Under the pieces are notes generated by a model that was not told where the DNA came from, searched no databases, and worked only from the letters and a program-made list of their open reading frames with translations. DNA of 64,000 bases. Origin: Vannielia litorea. GTDB lineage: Bacteria > Pseudomonadota > Alphaproteobacteria > Rhodobacterales > Rhodobacteraceae. Position numbers and translations under genes: made by a program. The stretch covers positions 45,903 through 109,902 of the forward strand of contig NZ_QTNQ01000005.1 in the NCBI RefSeq assembly GCF_018424695.1. The letters run 5' to 3'. How positions within the stretch are numbered: the first letter of the stretch is position 1; every line of letters starts with the position of its first letter. Shown here in pieces: positions 29,332 to 37,557 of this stretch.

Positions 29332-30792
29332 CTACGCAGAGTCCGGCGGGCGATTGCGCAGGAGGGTGCGGTTGATCTTGCCGTTGGCATTCGCCGGCAA
29401 TCTGTCGATGCGCGTGAAGATCCGGGGGCATTTGTAGCGCGCGAGGCGCGCCGCGGAGAAGGCGAAAAGAGATTCTTCATCAATATCTTCCGGGGCGACG
29501 TAGAAGCACTTTATGACAGTGGTGCCGGGCTTCACCTCATGCTCTACCGCCGCCGCTGCGCTGATGTCGGGGTGTGCCGCAAGCGCCGCTTCCACCTCCA
29601 GCGGAGACACCCGATAGCCGCCAGCGTTCATCATGTCGTCATTGCGCCCGAGATAGGTAATCGCCCCGTCCGGCCCCTCGGCCACCGTGTCGCCGGTCAG
29701 AAACCAGTCGCCCTCGTAGCGGGCTGCCGTCTCTTCCGGTGCGTCCAGGTAGCCCAGCATCAGGCCCGGATCGCTGCGATGGATCGCAAGCTCGCCTTGC
29801 GGCCCCACCCGAATACGCCGCCCGGGCTGTGGATAGCCGGTGGCCCCTTCCGGCGCGAGGCGGGCCGGGTTGGCGGAAACGTAGGTAGAGCACTCCGACA
29901 TGCCGAGCGCCTCGTAAACCTCGGTGCCCGTCGCGGCGGCCCAGGCCTCACGCAGCGCGGCGGGCAGCTTCTCTCCGGCAGAGAGGCCGTGGCGCAGTTT
30001 GGGGGTGGCAAGCCGCTCGTGGTGCCTCAACATCTGCCGGTAAACCCCCGGTGCGGCGGCAAAAAGCGTGGCATCATGGCGGCCCATCAGCAGCGGAAGC
30101 TGGCGTGGCTCGGTGCCCGGCGCCGGGATCACGGCGGTGGCGCCCCGCGCCCAGGGGTCCATCAGGCCGGTGCCGAGCGTGTAAGTCCAGTTGAAGGCGC
30201 CCGCGTGCAGCAGCCGGTCGTTCTCGCGCAGGGCATACCAGCCGTCCCACATCATCCGCCGCGCCCAGACGGCACGGTGGGCGTGCATCACACCGCGCGG
30301 GCGGCCCGAGGTGCCAGACGTGTAGATGATGTAGGCAAGGCGGTCCGGGTCTCCCATGTCGGGCGGGGCCTCTCCCTGCATGTCGTGCAGCGCGGCCTCG
30401 GTCAGAACGGGGGCCGGATGTTCGGGAAGGGGCACGCCGTCACCTGCAATCACCAGTGCGGGGCGCAGCTCGGCGGCGATGGCCGTGATCTCGGGCACTG
30501 TGAGCGCAGCAGAGGTGGGCACTGGAACAAGGCCGGCCCAGATCGCGCCGAGGTAGGCCAGAGGAAACTCAACCGTATTGCCAAGCCGGAGAAGCACCCT
30601 GTCTCCGGGCTCCAACCCGCGCTTCAGCAAACCGGCGGCAATGGCCGAGACATGGGCCCGGATCTCTCCGAAGCGCCACCGTTTCGCCTTCGAGAGCCCG
30701 GCAATGACAAGCGCCGTTTTGGACGGGTTTTCTTGCGCCGGGTCAAGCACATAGGCGGCCATGTTGAAGGGGGAAGGGCAGGGTGCGCTCAT
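29332..30792 (-). CDS. AMP-dependent acyl-CoA ligase, benzoate-CoA ligase-like
   Basis: 486 residues. The ANL superfamily signatures are clear: YTSGTSGRPRGVMH (P-loop), EALGMSE, GDWFLTGD and the C-terminal lysine in NANGKINR. PFNMAAYVLD at the N-terminus resembles benzoate/aryl-CoA ligases. It would activate an aromatic or short acyl acid with ATP and CoA in the cytosol. The start is set at ATG 30792; ATG 30762 is possible. It is divergent from an XRE-cupin regulator that probably controls it. Confidence 0.88.
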   Translation of the reverse strand: MSAPCPSPFNMAAYVLDPAQENPSKTALVIAGLSKAKRWRFGEIRAHVSAIAAGLLKRGLEPGDRVLLRLGNTVEFPLAYLGAIWAGLVPVPTSAALTVPEITAIAAELRPALVIAGDGVPLPEHPAPVLTEAALHDMQGEAPPDMGDPDRLAYIIYTSGTSGRPRGVMHAHRAVWARRMMWDGWYALRENDRLLHAGAFNWTYTLGTGLMDPWARGATAVIPAPGTEPRQLPLLMGRHDATLFAAAPGVYRQMLRHHERLATPKLRHGLSAGEKLPAALREAWAAATGTEVYEALGMSECSTYVSANPARLAPEGATGYPQPGRRIRVGPQGELAIHRSDPGLMLGYLDAPEETAARYEGDWFLTGDTVAEGPDGAITYLGRNDDMMNAGGYRVSPLEVEAALAAHPDISAAAAVEHEVKPGTTVIKCFYVAPEDIDEESLFAFSAARLARYKCPRIFTRIDRLPANANGKINRTLLRNRPPDSA

Positions 30793-30859
30793 GCCCATTT
30801 TGCTAGCGCCGGAACGCCGTGCTTGCAAGGGTTTGCGCCGCCCCGTAAACCGCCACCTC

Positions 30860-31480
30860 ATGGGAGACGACCCCAAGAGCCTGATCCGCATCGCGCGGGA
30901 GAGCGGCCAGCAGGCCGAGGCGGCGCCGCTCGATCTGGGCGAGCGGGTGCGCAGCCTGCGCACGGCCCAAGGTTGGACGCTGGAGCAGGCGGCACGGCAG
31001 GCGGGCCTGGCTCGCTCGACGCTCTCCAAGATCGAAAATGGCCAGATGTCGCCCACCTACGACGCGGTGAAGAAGCTGGCGGACGGGCTGAAGATTTCGC
31101 TTCCCCAGCTCTTTACCCCGCCAAACGATGCGCGCGTGAATGGCCGGATGGCCGTGACCAAGGCCAGCGAGGGAGAACACCAGCTTACCCCGACATATGA
31201 GCACGATCTGCTCGCGGGCCAGCTCACCCAGAAAAAGATGCTGCCTTACCGCGCCCGCATTCGCGCGCGGCGGATGGAGGAGTTCGATGGCTGGGTGCGC
31301 CACGACGGCGAAGAGTTTCTCTATGTGCTGACCGGTGTGATCAAGCTCTACACGGAGTTCTATGCGCCGGTGGAGCTGCGGCGCGGCGACAGCGCCTACT
31401 ACGATGCCACCATGGGGCATAACGTGGTGTCGATGAGCGATGAGGATGCCACCATCCTCTGGGTGACGTCGCTGGAGTGA
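30860..31480 (+). CDS. XRE-family transcriptional regulator with C-terminal cupin
   Basis: 206 residues: a helix-turn-helix of XRE type (about 30-85; TLEQAARQAGLARSTLSKIENG) and a C-terminal cupin_2 domain (about 135-200, HDGEEFLYVLTGVIKLYTE). Cupin regulators of this type sense a small ligand and often control a neighbouring catabolic gene. The divergent neighbour, 67 bases away, is an acyl-CoA ligase, the likely target. Confidence 0.9.
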   Translation: MGDDPKSLIRIARESGQQAEAAPLDLGERVRSLRTAQGWTLEQAARQAGLARSTLSKIENGQMSPTYDAVKKLADGLKISLPQLFTPPNDARVNGRMAVTKASEGEHQLTPTYEHDLLAGQLTQKKMLPYRARIRARRMEEFDGWVRHDGEEFLYVLTGVIKLYTEFYAPVELRRGDSAYYDATMGHNVVSMSDEDATILWVTSLE

Positions 31481-31507
31481 GCGGCAATCAGAAAGGGCGG
31501 GCCCGCC

Positions 31508-31738
31508 TCAGGCCGCGCGCTTCTGGGCCTCGCGGCGGGTGCCGAACCGCCAGAGCATGTCATTCACGCCCTCATTGGCTTCGCGCAGGGTGAGGTCATG
31601 CGTGGCGGCAAGATAGGCCACGAAGAGCGTGCGATTGCCACGAAACCTTTGCAGCGCGACCGCATCCACATGCGGGTAGAGATCAACGATCTTCGGCAGG
31701 GCATCCGCCCAGTTCTCGAAGAGCTGTTTCCAGGCCAT
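31508..31738 (-). CDS. Small conserved-looking hypothetical protein
   Basis: 76 residues of no recognised family, rich in helix-forming residues (WKQLFENWADALPKIVDLYPHVD). No signal peptide or membrane segment. ATG 31738 is supported by GGGAGGACA placed 6 bases upstream; a longer in-frame start at 31774 lacks this. It is convergent with the XRE-cupin gene. Confidence 0.65.
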   Translation of the reverse strand: MAWKQLFENWADALPKIVDLYPHVDAVALQRFRGNRTLFVAYLAATHDLTLREANEGVNDMLWRFGTRREAQKRAA

Positions 31739-31842
31739 CGATTGTCCTCCCAAGTCTTCAGGACCATATCGCATTTGCTGATTCCCTTCAATTCGCCTCG
31801 CGGTTGTTCGGGAAAGCCTAGGAAGCTCTGCTTAATGCGCCG

Positions 31843-32799
31843 TTAACGGTCGAGGGGGCGTGTCTGCGAGATGAAGCGGGCGATGCTCCGGGCCAATCCT
31901 TCGGTCAGCGGCAGATCCGGGTCTTCATAGGTCGCGTAGGGGGCGCCTTCCACGTCATCCTTCAGCATGTGGGTCATGCGGGCGAAGAGGCGCAGCTTGG
32001 CACCCGGCGCGGCTTGAGCAAGCGCCTTGGCATCCACTTCGGTAATCTGCACATCCCGTCCGCCCTGGATCACCAGAACCGGGCCTGGGTAGGCTTGCGC
32101 AAGGGCCACGGGATCCTTGGAAAAGAGGTTGATCAGGAAGCCCTGGATGCTGTCGCGCCAGGGCTGTCGAAGCGCGGGGCTGAGGCTGTCAATGTCCACC
32201 CGCTCGCCGCGCTCGAGCGTGGAAAGGATGCGCTCCATCTCCTCGTGATAGGCCCGGGCCTGGGGCTGGCGCGCCAACTGCTCCCGCAGGATGACGGAGA
32301 GCCGTCGCCCCGGCGCAGCCAGAAGCACCAGGCCGCAGACGTGCGGCGCCCCCGCCGAGGCGGTCGCCAATGAAACCAGCCCGCCTTCCGAATGCCCCGC
32401 CAACCACACGCACTCCTGCCCAAGGCGTGAAGAGAGGGCTGCTGCCCAACCGGCCACATCCTCGCCATAGGCCTCGATCGTCACAGCTTCGGGGTCGGCA
32501 ATAGCGGCCTTGCTGCCGAAGAGCCCGCGCTTGTCGATCCGCAGGCTCGCCACCCCTTCGCCCGCAAGCGCTTCGGCCAGCAACCGGTAGGTCAACGCAC
32601 CGCGTCCGGTAGAAAACCGGCCGTCGCGGTCAATCGGGCCGGAGCCGGGCACGATCACAACGCCGGACTGCGCCGCCCCCTCGGGGAGCAGCAGCTCGCC
32701 CTGAAGCGGGCCTTCCGGGCCGGGGATTTCAACCGTTTCCGCCTGCGCCACCGTGGCCATGAGGCTCACCAGCGCCGCAAGTAGGGCAGGGCGGATCAC
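31843..32799 (-). CDS. Secreted alpha/beta hydrolase
   Basis: 318 residues with a signal peptide (ALLAALVSLMATVAQA). The nucleophile elbow is AGHSEGG, the oxyanion region VVIVPGSGPIDRDG, with Asp in IQGGRDVQI and His in MTHML. It resembles the dienelactone-hydrolase/esterase group. GTG 32799 overlaps the stop of the upstream peptide-binding gene (GTGA), so the two are coupled and may act on the same imported material. Confidence 0.85.
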   Translation of the reverse strand: MIRPALLAALVSLMATVAQAETVEIPGPEGPLQGELLLPEGAAQSGVVIVPGSGPIDRDGRFSTGRGALTYRLLAEALAGEGVASLRIDKRGLFGSKAAIADPEAVTIEAYGEDVAGWAAALSSRLGQECVWLAGHSEGGLVSLATASAGAPHVCGLVLLAAPGRRLSVILREQLARQPQARAYHEEMERILSTLERGERVDIDSLSPALRQPWRDSIQGFLINLFSKDPVALAQAYPGPVLVIQGGRDVQITEVDAKALAQAAPGAKLRLFARMTHMLKDDVEGAPYATYEDPDLPLTEGLARSIARFISQTRPLDR

Positions 32800-34616
32800 T
32801 CCGCCTCCCACCACCAGACATCGGGCAGGAACCCGGCCCAATCGCCATAGGCGGGGAGGTGGTCGGCGTTGTATTTCATTTCTTTCTTGAAGGCGAGCCG
32901 GGCCTCCGGGCTATACCAGATCGGGATCACGTAGCGCCCCGCCGTCAGCACCCTGTCCAGCCCGCGAACGGCGGCCAGGAAGACCTCGCGGTCTTCCGTC
33001 TCCAGCATCGCGCGGATCATCGCTTCGGCGGCCGGGGAGTTCATACCCATCCAGTTGCGCGTGCCCGGCTCGGTCACGCCATCAGAGCCCCAGTAGAGCG
33101 TCTGCTCATTGCCGGGCGACATGGAAAGGGGGCGAGTGTACCACGTCATTTCGAAGTCGTAATTGTCGGTCCGCTCGCGGTACTGCGCCCTGTCGATGGC
33201 CTCGATCGTCACCTGCATGCCAAGCCGCTTCAGGCCCTCCACGTAGAGCTCAGCGATGTTTGCGGGCTGGGGCGCGCCGGTTTGCAGCAGGATCTCGAAG
33301 GCAAAGGCCTCGCCGCCCGCGTTGCGCAGAACGCCCGCGTCATCCACCGTCCAGCCCGCTTCGTTCAGCAGGTTCATCGCGGCGCGCAGATTGGCCCGGT
33401 TGCGCACGGAGCCGTCCCCCTCCGGCAAGCTGTAGCCTTCAATGGTGCCCGGTGGCAGCTCATCGGCGAATGGCGCAAGAAGCTCGGCCACCTTGCCCTG
33501 CGCGGGCCCGGGCGCCATCGCCAGCTCGGAGTTGCAGAAGTAGGAGCATATGCGCGGATCGCCCCCGTCGTTCAGCTTGTCGGAGATGAACTCGTAATTG
33601 AAGGCGAGGATCATCGCCTCGCGCACGCGCCAGTCTTCAAACAGCGGCTTGCGAGTGTTCATCACCAGCCCGGTGATGCCCGAGGGCCGCTCATGCGGGA
33701 TCAGCGCCTTCACCACGTCGCCCGACTGCACCGCGGGGAAATCATAGGAGCTGTTCCACTTGGCGACGTTGTTCTCGCGGTTGTAGCTGAGCTCACCGGC
33801 ACGGAAGGCCTCGAAAGCCACATCGCCATCGCCGAACCACTCGTAGCGCAGCGTGTCGAAGTTGTGCTGGCCGCGATAGAAGGGCAGGTCTTTCGCCCAC
33901 CAGTCGGGGTTGCGCTTGAGGGTAATCGAGCGGCCCGGATCGATGTTGTCGATCACGTAGGGGCCGGAGCCGACCGGCACCCGCATCGAGGCCTCTTCGA
34001 AGTCGATGCCTTCCCAGTCCGCCTTCTTCAGAATCGGGCGCATGCCCATCAGGAGGGCCAGCTCGTTGTCTGGCTCGTTGAAGGTGAAGCGCACGCCACG
34101 CTCGCCGACCTGCTCCATCTTCGCCACCTTGTTCCAGGCCGTGTGGTAGCGCGGGTGGCCGAGGGTTCCGAGGGTTTCGTAAGACCACATCACATCTTCC
34201 ACCGTCACCGGCGAGCCGTCGTTGAAGCGCGCCTCGGGCCGGAGGTGAAACTCCACCCACTCGCGGTTCGGCCCGGTTTCCACCGTCTCGGCAAGCACGC
34301 CATAGAGGGTGAAAGGCTCGTCCTGGCTGCGGCCCATCAGGCTCTCGAAGCCGAATGTCCGCCAGGCCCAGGGCGCGCGGCCCTTCAGGATGAAGGGGTG
34401 CATGGAGTCGAAGCTGCCGATCTCGCTCTGCACGTATTCGCCGCCCTTGGGCGCATCCGGATTGACGTAAGGCAAAGCGGTGTAATCGGGCGGAAGTGAC
34501 GGCTCGCCATACATCGCAATGCCGTGTTTTGGCTCCGCACCGGCGAATCCCCCCAGGGAAACCGCGAAGACCGCGGCGCAAACCCGCGTAGCTGTTTGGA
34601 AAAAATTCGAGCCCAT
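32796..34616 (-). CDS. ABC transporter periplasmic substrate-binding protein, YejA/oligopeptide type
   Basis: 606 residues with an N-terminal signal (AAVFAVSLGGFAGA). HGIAMYGEPSLPPDY and NPDAPKGGEYVQSE are typical of the YejA/microcin-C-type branch of family-5 solute-binding proteins. It should capture peptides in the periplasm. No permease or ATPase genes lie next to it; the only coupled neighbour is a secreted hydrolase, so it either uses a distant transporter or serves another role. Confidence 0.88.
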   Translation of the reverse strand: MGSNFFQTATRVCAAVFAVSLGGFAGAEPKHGIAMYGEPSLPPDYTALPYVNPDAPKGGEYVQSEIGSFDSMHPFILKGRAPWAWRTFGFESLMGRSQDEPFTLYGVLAETVETGPNREWVEFHLRPEARFNDGSPVTVEDVMWSYETLGTLGHPRYHTAWNKVAKMEQVGERGVRFTFNEPDNELALLMGMRPILKKADWEGIDFEEASMRVPVGSGPYVIDNIDPGRSITLKRNPDWWAKDLPFYRGQHNFDTLRYEWFGDGDVAFEAFRAGELSYNRENNVAKWNSSYDFPAVQSGDVVKALIPHERPSGITGLVMNTRKPLFEDWRVREAMILAFNYEFISDKLNDGGDPRICSYFCNSELAMAPGPAQGKVAELLAPFADELPPGTIEGYSLPEGDGSVRNRANLRAAMNLLNEAGWTVDDAGVLRNAGGEAFAFEILLQTGAPQPANIAELYVEGLKRLGMQVTIEAIDRAQYRERTDNYDFEMTWYTRPLSMSPGNEQTLYWGSDGVTEPGTRNWMGMNSPAAEAMIRAMLETEDREVFLAAVRGLDRVLTAGRYVIPIWYSPEARLAFKKEMKYNADHLPAYGDWAGFLPDVWWWEAE

Positions 34617-34695
34617 ATTGGCAACAATCCCTGTCTGCCCTTGTTTCTTTGCCCCAAATCCTACCGGCGGAGTGCAGCCTTTTCAAACTTTTACC

Positions 34696-34724
34696 TTGGA
34701 CTTGCGCGCCTTAACGCGTATAAA
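34696..34724 (+). promoter_or_regulatory. Sigma-70-type promoter of the small RNA candidate
   Basis: TTGGAC (34696-34701) and TATAAA (34719-34724) are separated by exactly 17 bases, close to the sigma-70 consensus. Predicted start of transcription is near A34731. Confidence 0.7.
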
Positions 34725-34730
34725 GGGGTC

Positions 34731-34806
34731 ACTGCTCGATAGGTTTCTTGCCTGTATGAAACCTGCCTCAATAACTTGCGCCCGCCTTGTGCGGGCGCTT
34801 TTTTTT
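34731..34806 (+). ncRNA. Candidate small regulatory RNA of about 76 nt
   Basis: From the predicted start, the transcript folds into a 5' hairpin AGGTTTC/GAAACCT (34741-34747 and 34758-34764) with a 10-base loop, a single-stranded linker (GCCTCAATAACTT), and a terminator hairpin with eight T. No convincing reading frame lies in it. The U-rich end and linker are typical of Hfq-binding RNAs, and hfq is present in the window. I do not recognise the family. It lies between the divergent peptide-binding gene and bdhA. Confidence 0.65.
34778..34806 (+). terminator. Rho-independent terminator of the small RNA candidate
   Basis: GCGCCCGC (34778-34785), loop CTTGT, GCGGGCGC (34791-34798), then eight T (34799-34806). 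This is the best-formed intrinsic terminator in the window and no upstream protein gene on this strand needs it. Confidence 0.9.
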
Positions 34807-35214
34807 GCCCGAGTCAGAAGGGCCTGAACATCGCCCCTGACGACGGCATAGCCGCCTCTCGCGGCCAGATCGACGGCCTGAACACGCCTGGTTGGGCACA
34901 TCTTGGTGAGCACGTGCTGGCTGCGGTCCGCCGCAAAAGCGCGCCCGCTCGGGCTGTCTGGATATCGAGAGATGCGCGAAGGCGGTTTCTGGCGTGTCTC
35001 AACCTGTGATTCCCCGTCGCTCAGTGCGGCGCGCTTGGTTAATCGCCCTCTGGCAACGTCTTGGGACGGCCGTTCAACACCGCCGCCGTCGGCGCTCGGC
35101 TCTGACCTTCGACAAACTGACGCATCTCCGGAACGACGCAGGACATTCGCCGTTCCCTTTGCAGGTGCAGCATCTATGCTCTGCACCGACAACATTTCAC
35201 AAAGGAGAAGAGAG
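34807..35214 (+). other. Intergenic stretch before bdhA
   Basis: About 400 bases with no supportable gene. Near its end lies an imperfect palindrome, GTGCAG...CTGCAC (35165-35186), then AAAGGAG as ribosome site for bdhA. The palindrome could be an operator or part of the bdhA leader. The rest shows nothing recognisable. Confidence 0.5.
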
Positions 35215-35988
35215 ATGGCTCTCAAAGGCAAAACCGCCGTCATCACCGGGTCCAACTCGGGAATCGGGCTGGGCGTGGCGCGATCCCTCGCCGGGGCGGG
35301 CGCCAACGTGGTGCTCAACTCGTTCACCGACCGCAAGGAAGATCACGCGCTGGCCGAGGAGATCTCCAAGGCCCATGGTGTCGAGGCGCGCTACATCAAG
35401 GCCGATATGAGCAAGGGCGAAGAGTGCCGCAAGCTGATCGAAGAGGCCGGCGCCTGCGACATCCTGGTTAACAACGCCGGCATCCAGCATGTCGCCCCGA
35501 TTGACGAGTTTCCGGTGGAGAAGTGGGATGCAATCATCGCCATCAACCTCACCTCGGCTTTCCACACCACCGCCGCCGCCCTGCCGATGATGCGCAAGGC
35601 GGGCTGGGGGCGGGTCATCAACATCGCCTCCGCCCACGGGTTGCGCGCCTCGCCCTACAAGAGCGCCTATATCTCGGCCAAGCACGGCATCGTTGGCATG
35701 ACCAAGACGGTGGGGCTGGAGACGGCGAAAGAGCCGATCACCGCCAACGCCATCTGCCCGGGCTACGTGCTCACCCCGCTGGTCGAGGCGCAAATCCCGG
35801 ATACGGCGAAGGAATACAAGATGAAGGAGGATGAGGTGGTCGAGAAGGTCATCCTCGAAAAACAGCCCTCCAAGGAGTTCGTCACCGTCGAACAGCTCGG
35901 CGGGCTCGCCGTCTTTCTCTGCTCCGACCATGCCGCACAGATCACCGGCACAACGATCAGCGCCGATGGCGGCTGGACGGCGAGCTGA
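35215..35988 (+). CDS. bdhA: 3-hydroxybutyrate dehydrogenase
   Basis: 257 residues, a short-chain dehydrogenase that interconverts (R)-3-hydroxybutyrate and acetoacetate with NAD. Motifs: TGSNSGIGLGVA (cofactor), NNAGIQHVAPI, the catalytic tetrad around IASAHGLRASPYKSAYISAKHG (split here by the usual spacing), and the C-terminal GGWTAS. IQHVAPIDEFP is characteristic of the 3-HB enzymes. Strong AAAGGAG upstream. It works in breakdown of the storage polymer PHB. The patatin gene follows after 4 bases. Confidence 0.95.
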   Translation: MALKGKTAVITGSNSGIGLGVARSLAGAGANVVLNSFTDRKEDHALAEEISKAHGVEARYIKADMSKGEECRKLIEEAGACDILVNNAGIQHVAPIDEFPVEKWDAIIAINLTSAFHTTAAALPMMRKAGWGRVINIASAHGLRASPYKSAYISAKHGIVGMTKTVGLETAKEPITANAICPGYVLTPLVEAQIPDTAKEYKMKEDEVVEKVILEKQPSKEFVTVEQLGGLAVFLCSDHAAQITGTTISADGGWTAS

Positions 35989-35992
35989 AGGC

Positions 35993-37084
35993 GTGGCGAA
36001 GAAAAAGAAAATCGCCGTCAACCTCGCGCTTCAGGGGGGAGGGGCCCACGGCGCCTTCACCTGGGGCGTGCTCGACAGGCTGCTGGAAACCGGAGAGTTC
36101 GAGGTGGCGGCGATCTCCGGCACCTCCGCTGGGGCGGTGAACGGGGCTGCACTGAAGGCCGGGTTGGTGCGCAGCGCCGCCGATGACGACCCAGACGAGG
36201 GCAACCGCATGGCCCGTGCCAACCTCGACTGGCTCTGGGAACAGATGGGCGCGATCCCTGACACGGCAATGAGCCATTGGCTCGCCCCCTTCGCGCCGCC
36301 TGCCGAGCTGGTCAGCAAGCTCATCGAGTTTTCGCCGCTCTACTGGATGCAGGAAACCGCAGCGCGCGTGGCCTCGCCCTACAGCTTCGGCCCGCTCTAC
36401 GACAACCCGCTGCGCAAGGTGGTCGAAACCTTCGATTACACCCACGTCTGCCACGCAACGGGCCCAGATTTCTTCGTTTCCGCGACCAACGTGCGCACCG
36501 GGCGCATCCGGGTGTTTCGCGGCGAAGAGATCACGCCGGAAGTCATCCTTGCCTCCGCCTGCCTGCCCACGCTGTTTCGCGCGGTCGAGGCAAAAGACCC
36601 GGTCACCCTGACTGATGAGTTCTGGTGGGATGGTGGCTACACCGGCAATCCGGCGCTGTTTCCGCTCTATGCGGCGCATCTGCCCGATGACGTGATCATC
36701 ATCAACATCAACCCGCTGGAGCGCGAAGAACTGCCGCAAACCCCGCAAGACATCGCCAACCGTGTCAATGAGATCAGCTTCAATGCCTCGCTGATGAGTG
36801 AGTTGCGCGCGATCGCCTTTGTTCAGCGGCTGATCGACTCCGGCACCATCCCCGAAGGCGCGATGAAATACGTGCGGGTGCACATGATCTCGGACGACGA
36901 CCTGATGAACGATCTCTCCGTTGCCACCAAGACCGTGCCCAACCCCTATGTTCTGAGCGAGTTGAAGGAAGCCGGACGCCGGGCCGCCGCACGTTTTCTC
37001 AACAAGGATGCGGGGAAGGTGGGCAAGGAAAGCTCGATCGACCTCGCTGCCATCTACGGCGAGGGGCTTGGGCGTACGGTCTGA
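35993..37084 (+). CDS. Patatin-like phospholipase
   Basis: 363 residues from a GTG preceded by GAAGG. Patatin signatures: GGGAHGAFTWGVLD (oxyanion), GTSAGAVNG with the nucleophilic Ser, and DGGYTGNPA with the partner Asp. No signal peptide, so it is cytosolic or membrane-peripheral. It follows bdhA by 4 bases, so the two are co-transcribed. Because bdhA handles the monomer of PHB, a role in releasing hydroxyacyl groups from PHB granules or their lipid coat is plausible, but not shown by sequence. Confidence 0.9.
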   Translation: MAKKKKIAVNLALQGGGAHGAFTWGVLDRLLETGEFEVAAISGTSAGAVNGAALKAGLVRSAADDDPDEGNRMARANLDWLWEQMGAIPDTAMSHWLAPFAPPAELVSKLIEFSPLYWMQETAARVASPYSFGPLYDNPLRKVVETFDYTHVCHATGPDFFVSATNVRTGRIRVFRGEEITPEVILASACLPTLFRAVEAKDPVTLTDEFWWDGGYTGNPALFPLYAAHLPDDVIIININPLEREELPQTPQDIANRVNEISFNASLMSELRAIAFVQRLIDSGTIPEGAMKYVRVHMISDDDLMNDLSVATKTVPNPYVLSELKEAGRRAAARFLNKDAGKVGKESSIDLAAIYGEGLGRTV

Positions 37085-37097
37085 GAAGAACCCAGCC

Positions 37098-37131
37098 AAA
37101 AAAGGGCCGCCCGGTCGATCCCGGGCAGCCT
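37098..37131 (-). terminator. Rho-independent terminator
   Basis: On the reverse strand a GC-rich stem (GGCTGCCCGG pairing with CCGGGCGGCC through one G-U pair) is followed by six T (37103 to 37098). It ends the small secreted-protein gene at 37157; the same stem lies 20 bases past the patatin gene on the other strand. Confidence 0.75.
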
Positions 37132-37156
37132 TCAACCTCTGTTCAAAGCTTGCGGC

Positions 37157-37390
37157 TTACTTCGCCACAGCGGCTCCGAAGAGGATCAGCGCGGTGATCG
37201 GCACGATGATGTCATGGCTGCCTGCCGCTGCGGTGTCGGCGGCAATGGCGTCGCGGCTCACAAGCGGCTCCTGAGGCGCAGTGGCGGCATCAGCGGTGAC
37301 GGTCGGTTCCATGATGGGTTCGTTGAGACCGCCCGCAAAGGCGGCGCCAGAAAAGGCAACGGAAACGAGGCCTGCATAAAAGAGTTTCAT
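37157..37390 (-). CDS. Small exported protein with C-terminal membrane segment
   Basis: 77 residues: signal peptide (MKLFYAGLVSVAFSGAAFA), an acidic Ala/Thr/Pro-rich middle, and a hydrophobic C-terminus (HDIIVPITALILFGAAVA). No domain recognised. It has its own intrinsic terminator, so it is probably a single-gene transcript. Confidence 0.7.
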   Translation of the reverse strand: MKLFYAGLVSVAFSGAAFAGGLNEPIMEPTVTADAATAPQEPLVSRDAIAADTAAAGSHDIIVPITALILFGAAVAK

Positions 37391-37557
37391 AGGGTTTGTC
37401 CCATTATTTTGAGTTTTACCTGCTCAATGGGCAACTTAGGACGATTCTGCGCTGCTGCAATGCGAAGCCATAGGCTGCGCTACAAGATGTGGCGGTAATG
37501 TCGCATATTTGGCGCAGATCATGCGCCGCACGAAGGCAGGAGGGCAGCTGCAGGGCT

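Noticed and set aside
34683..35336. Reverse-strand open frame of 217 codons over the bdhA upstream region
   Set aside because: It runs through the sRNA candidate and its terminator and into bdhA antisense, has no ribosome site, and its composition looks like a GC-rich chance frame.
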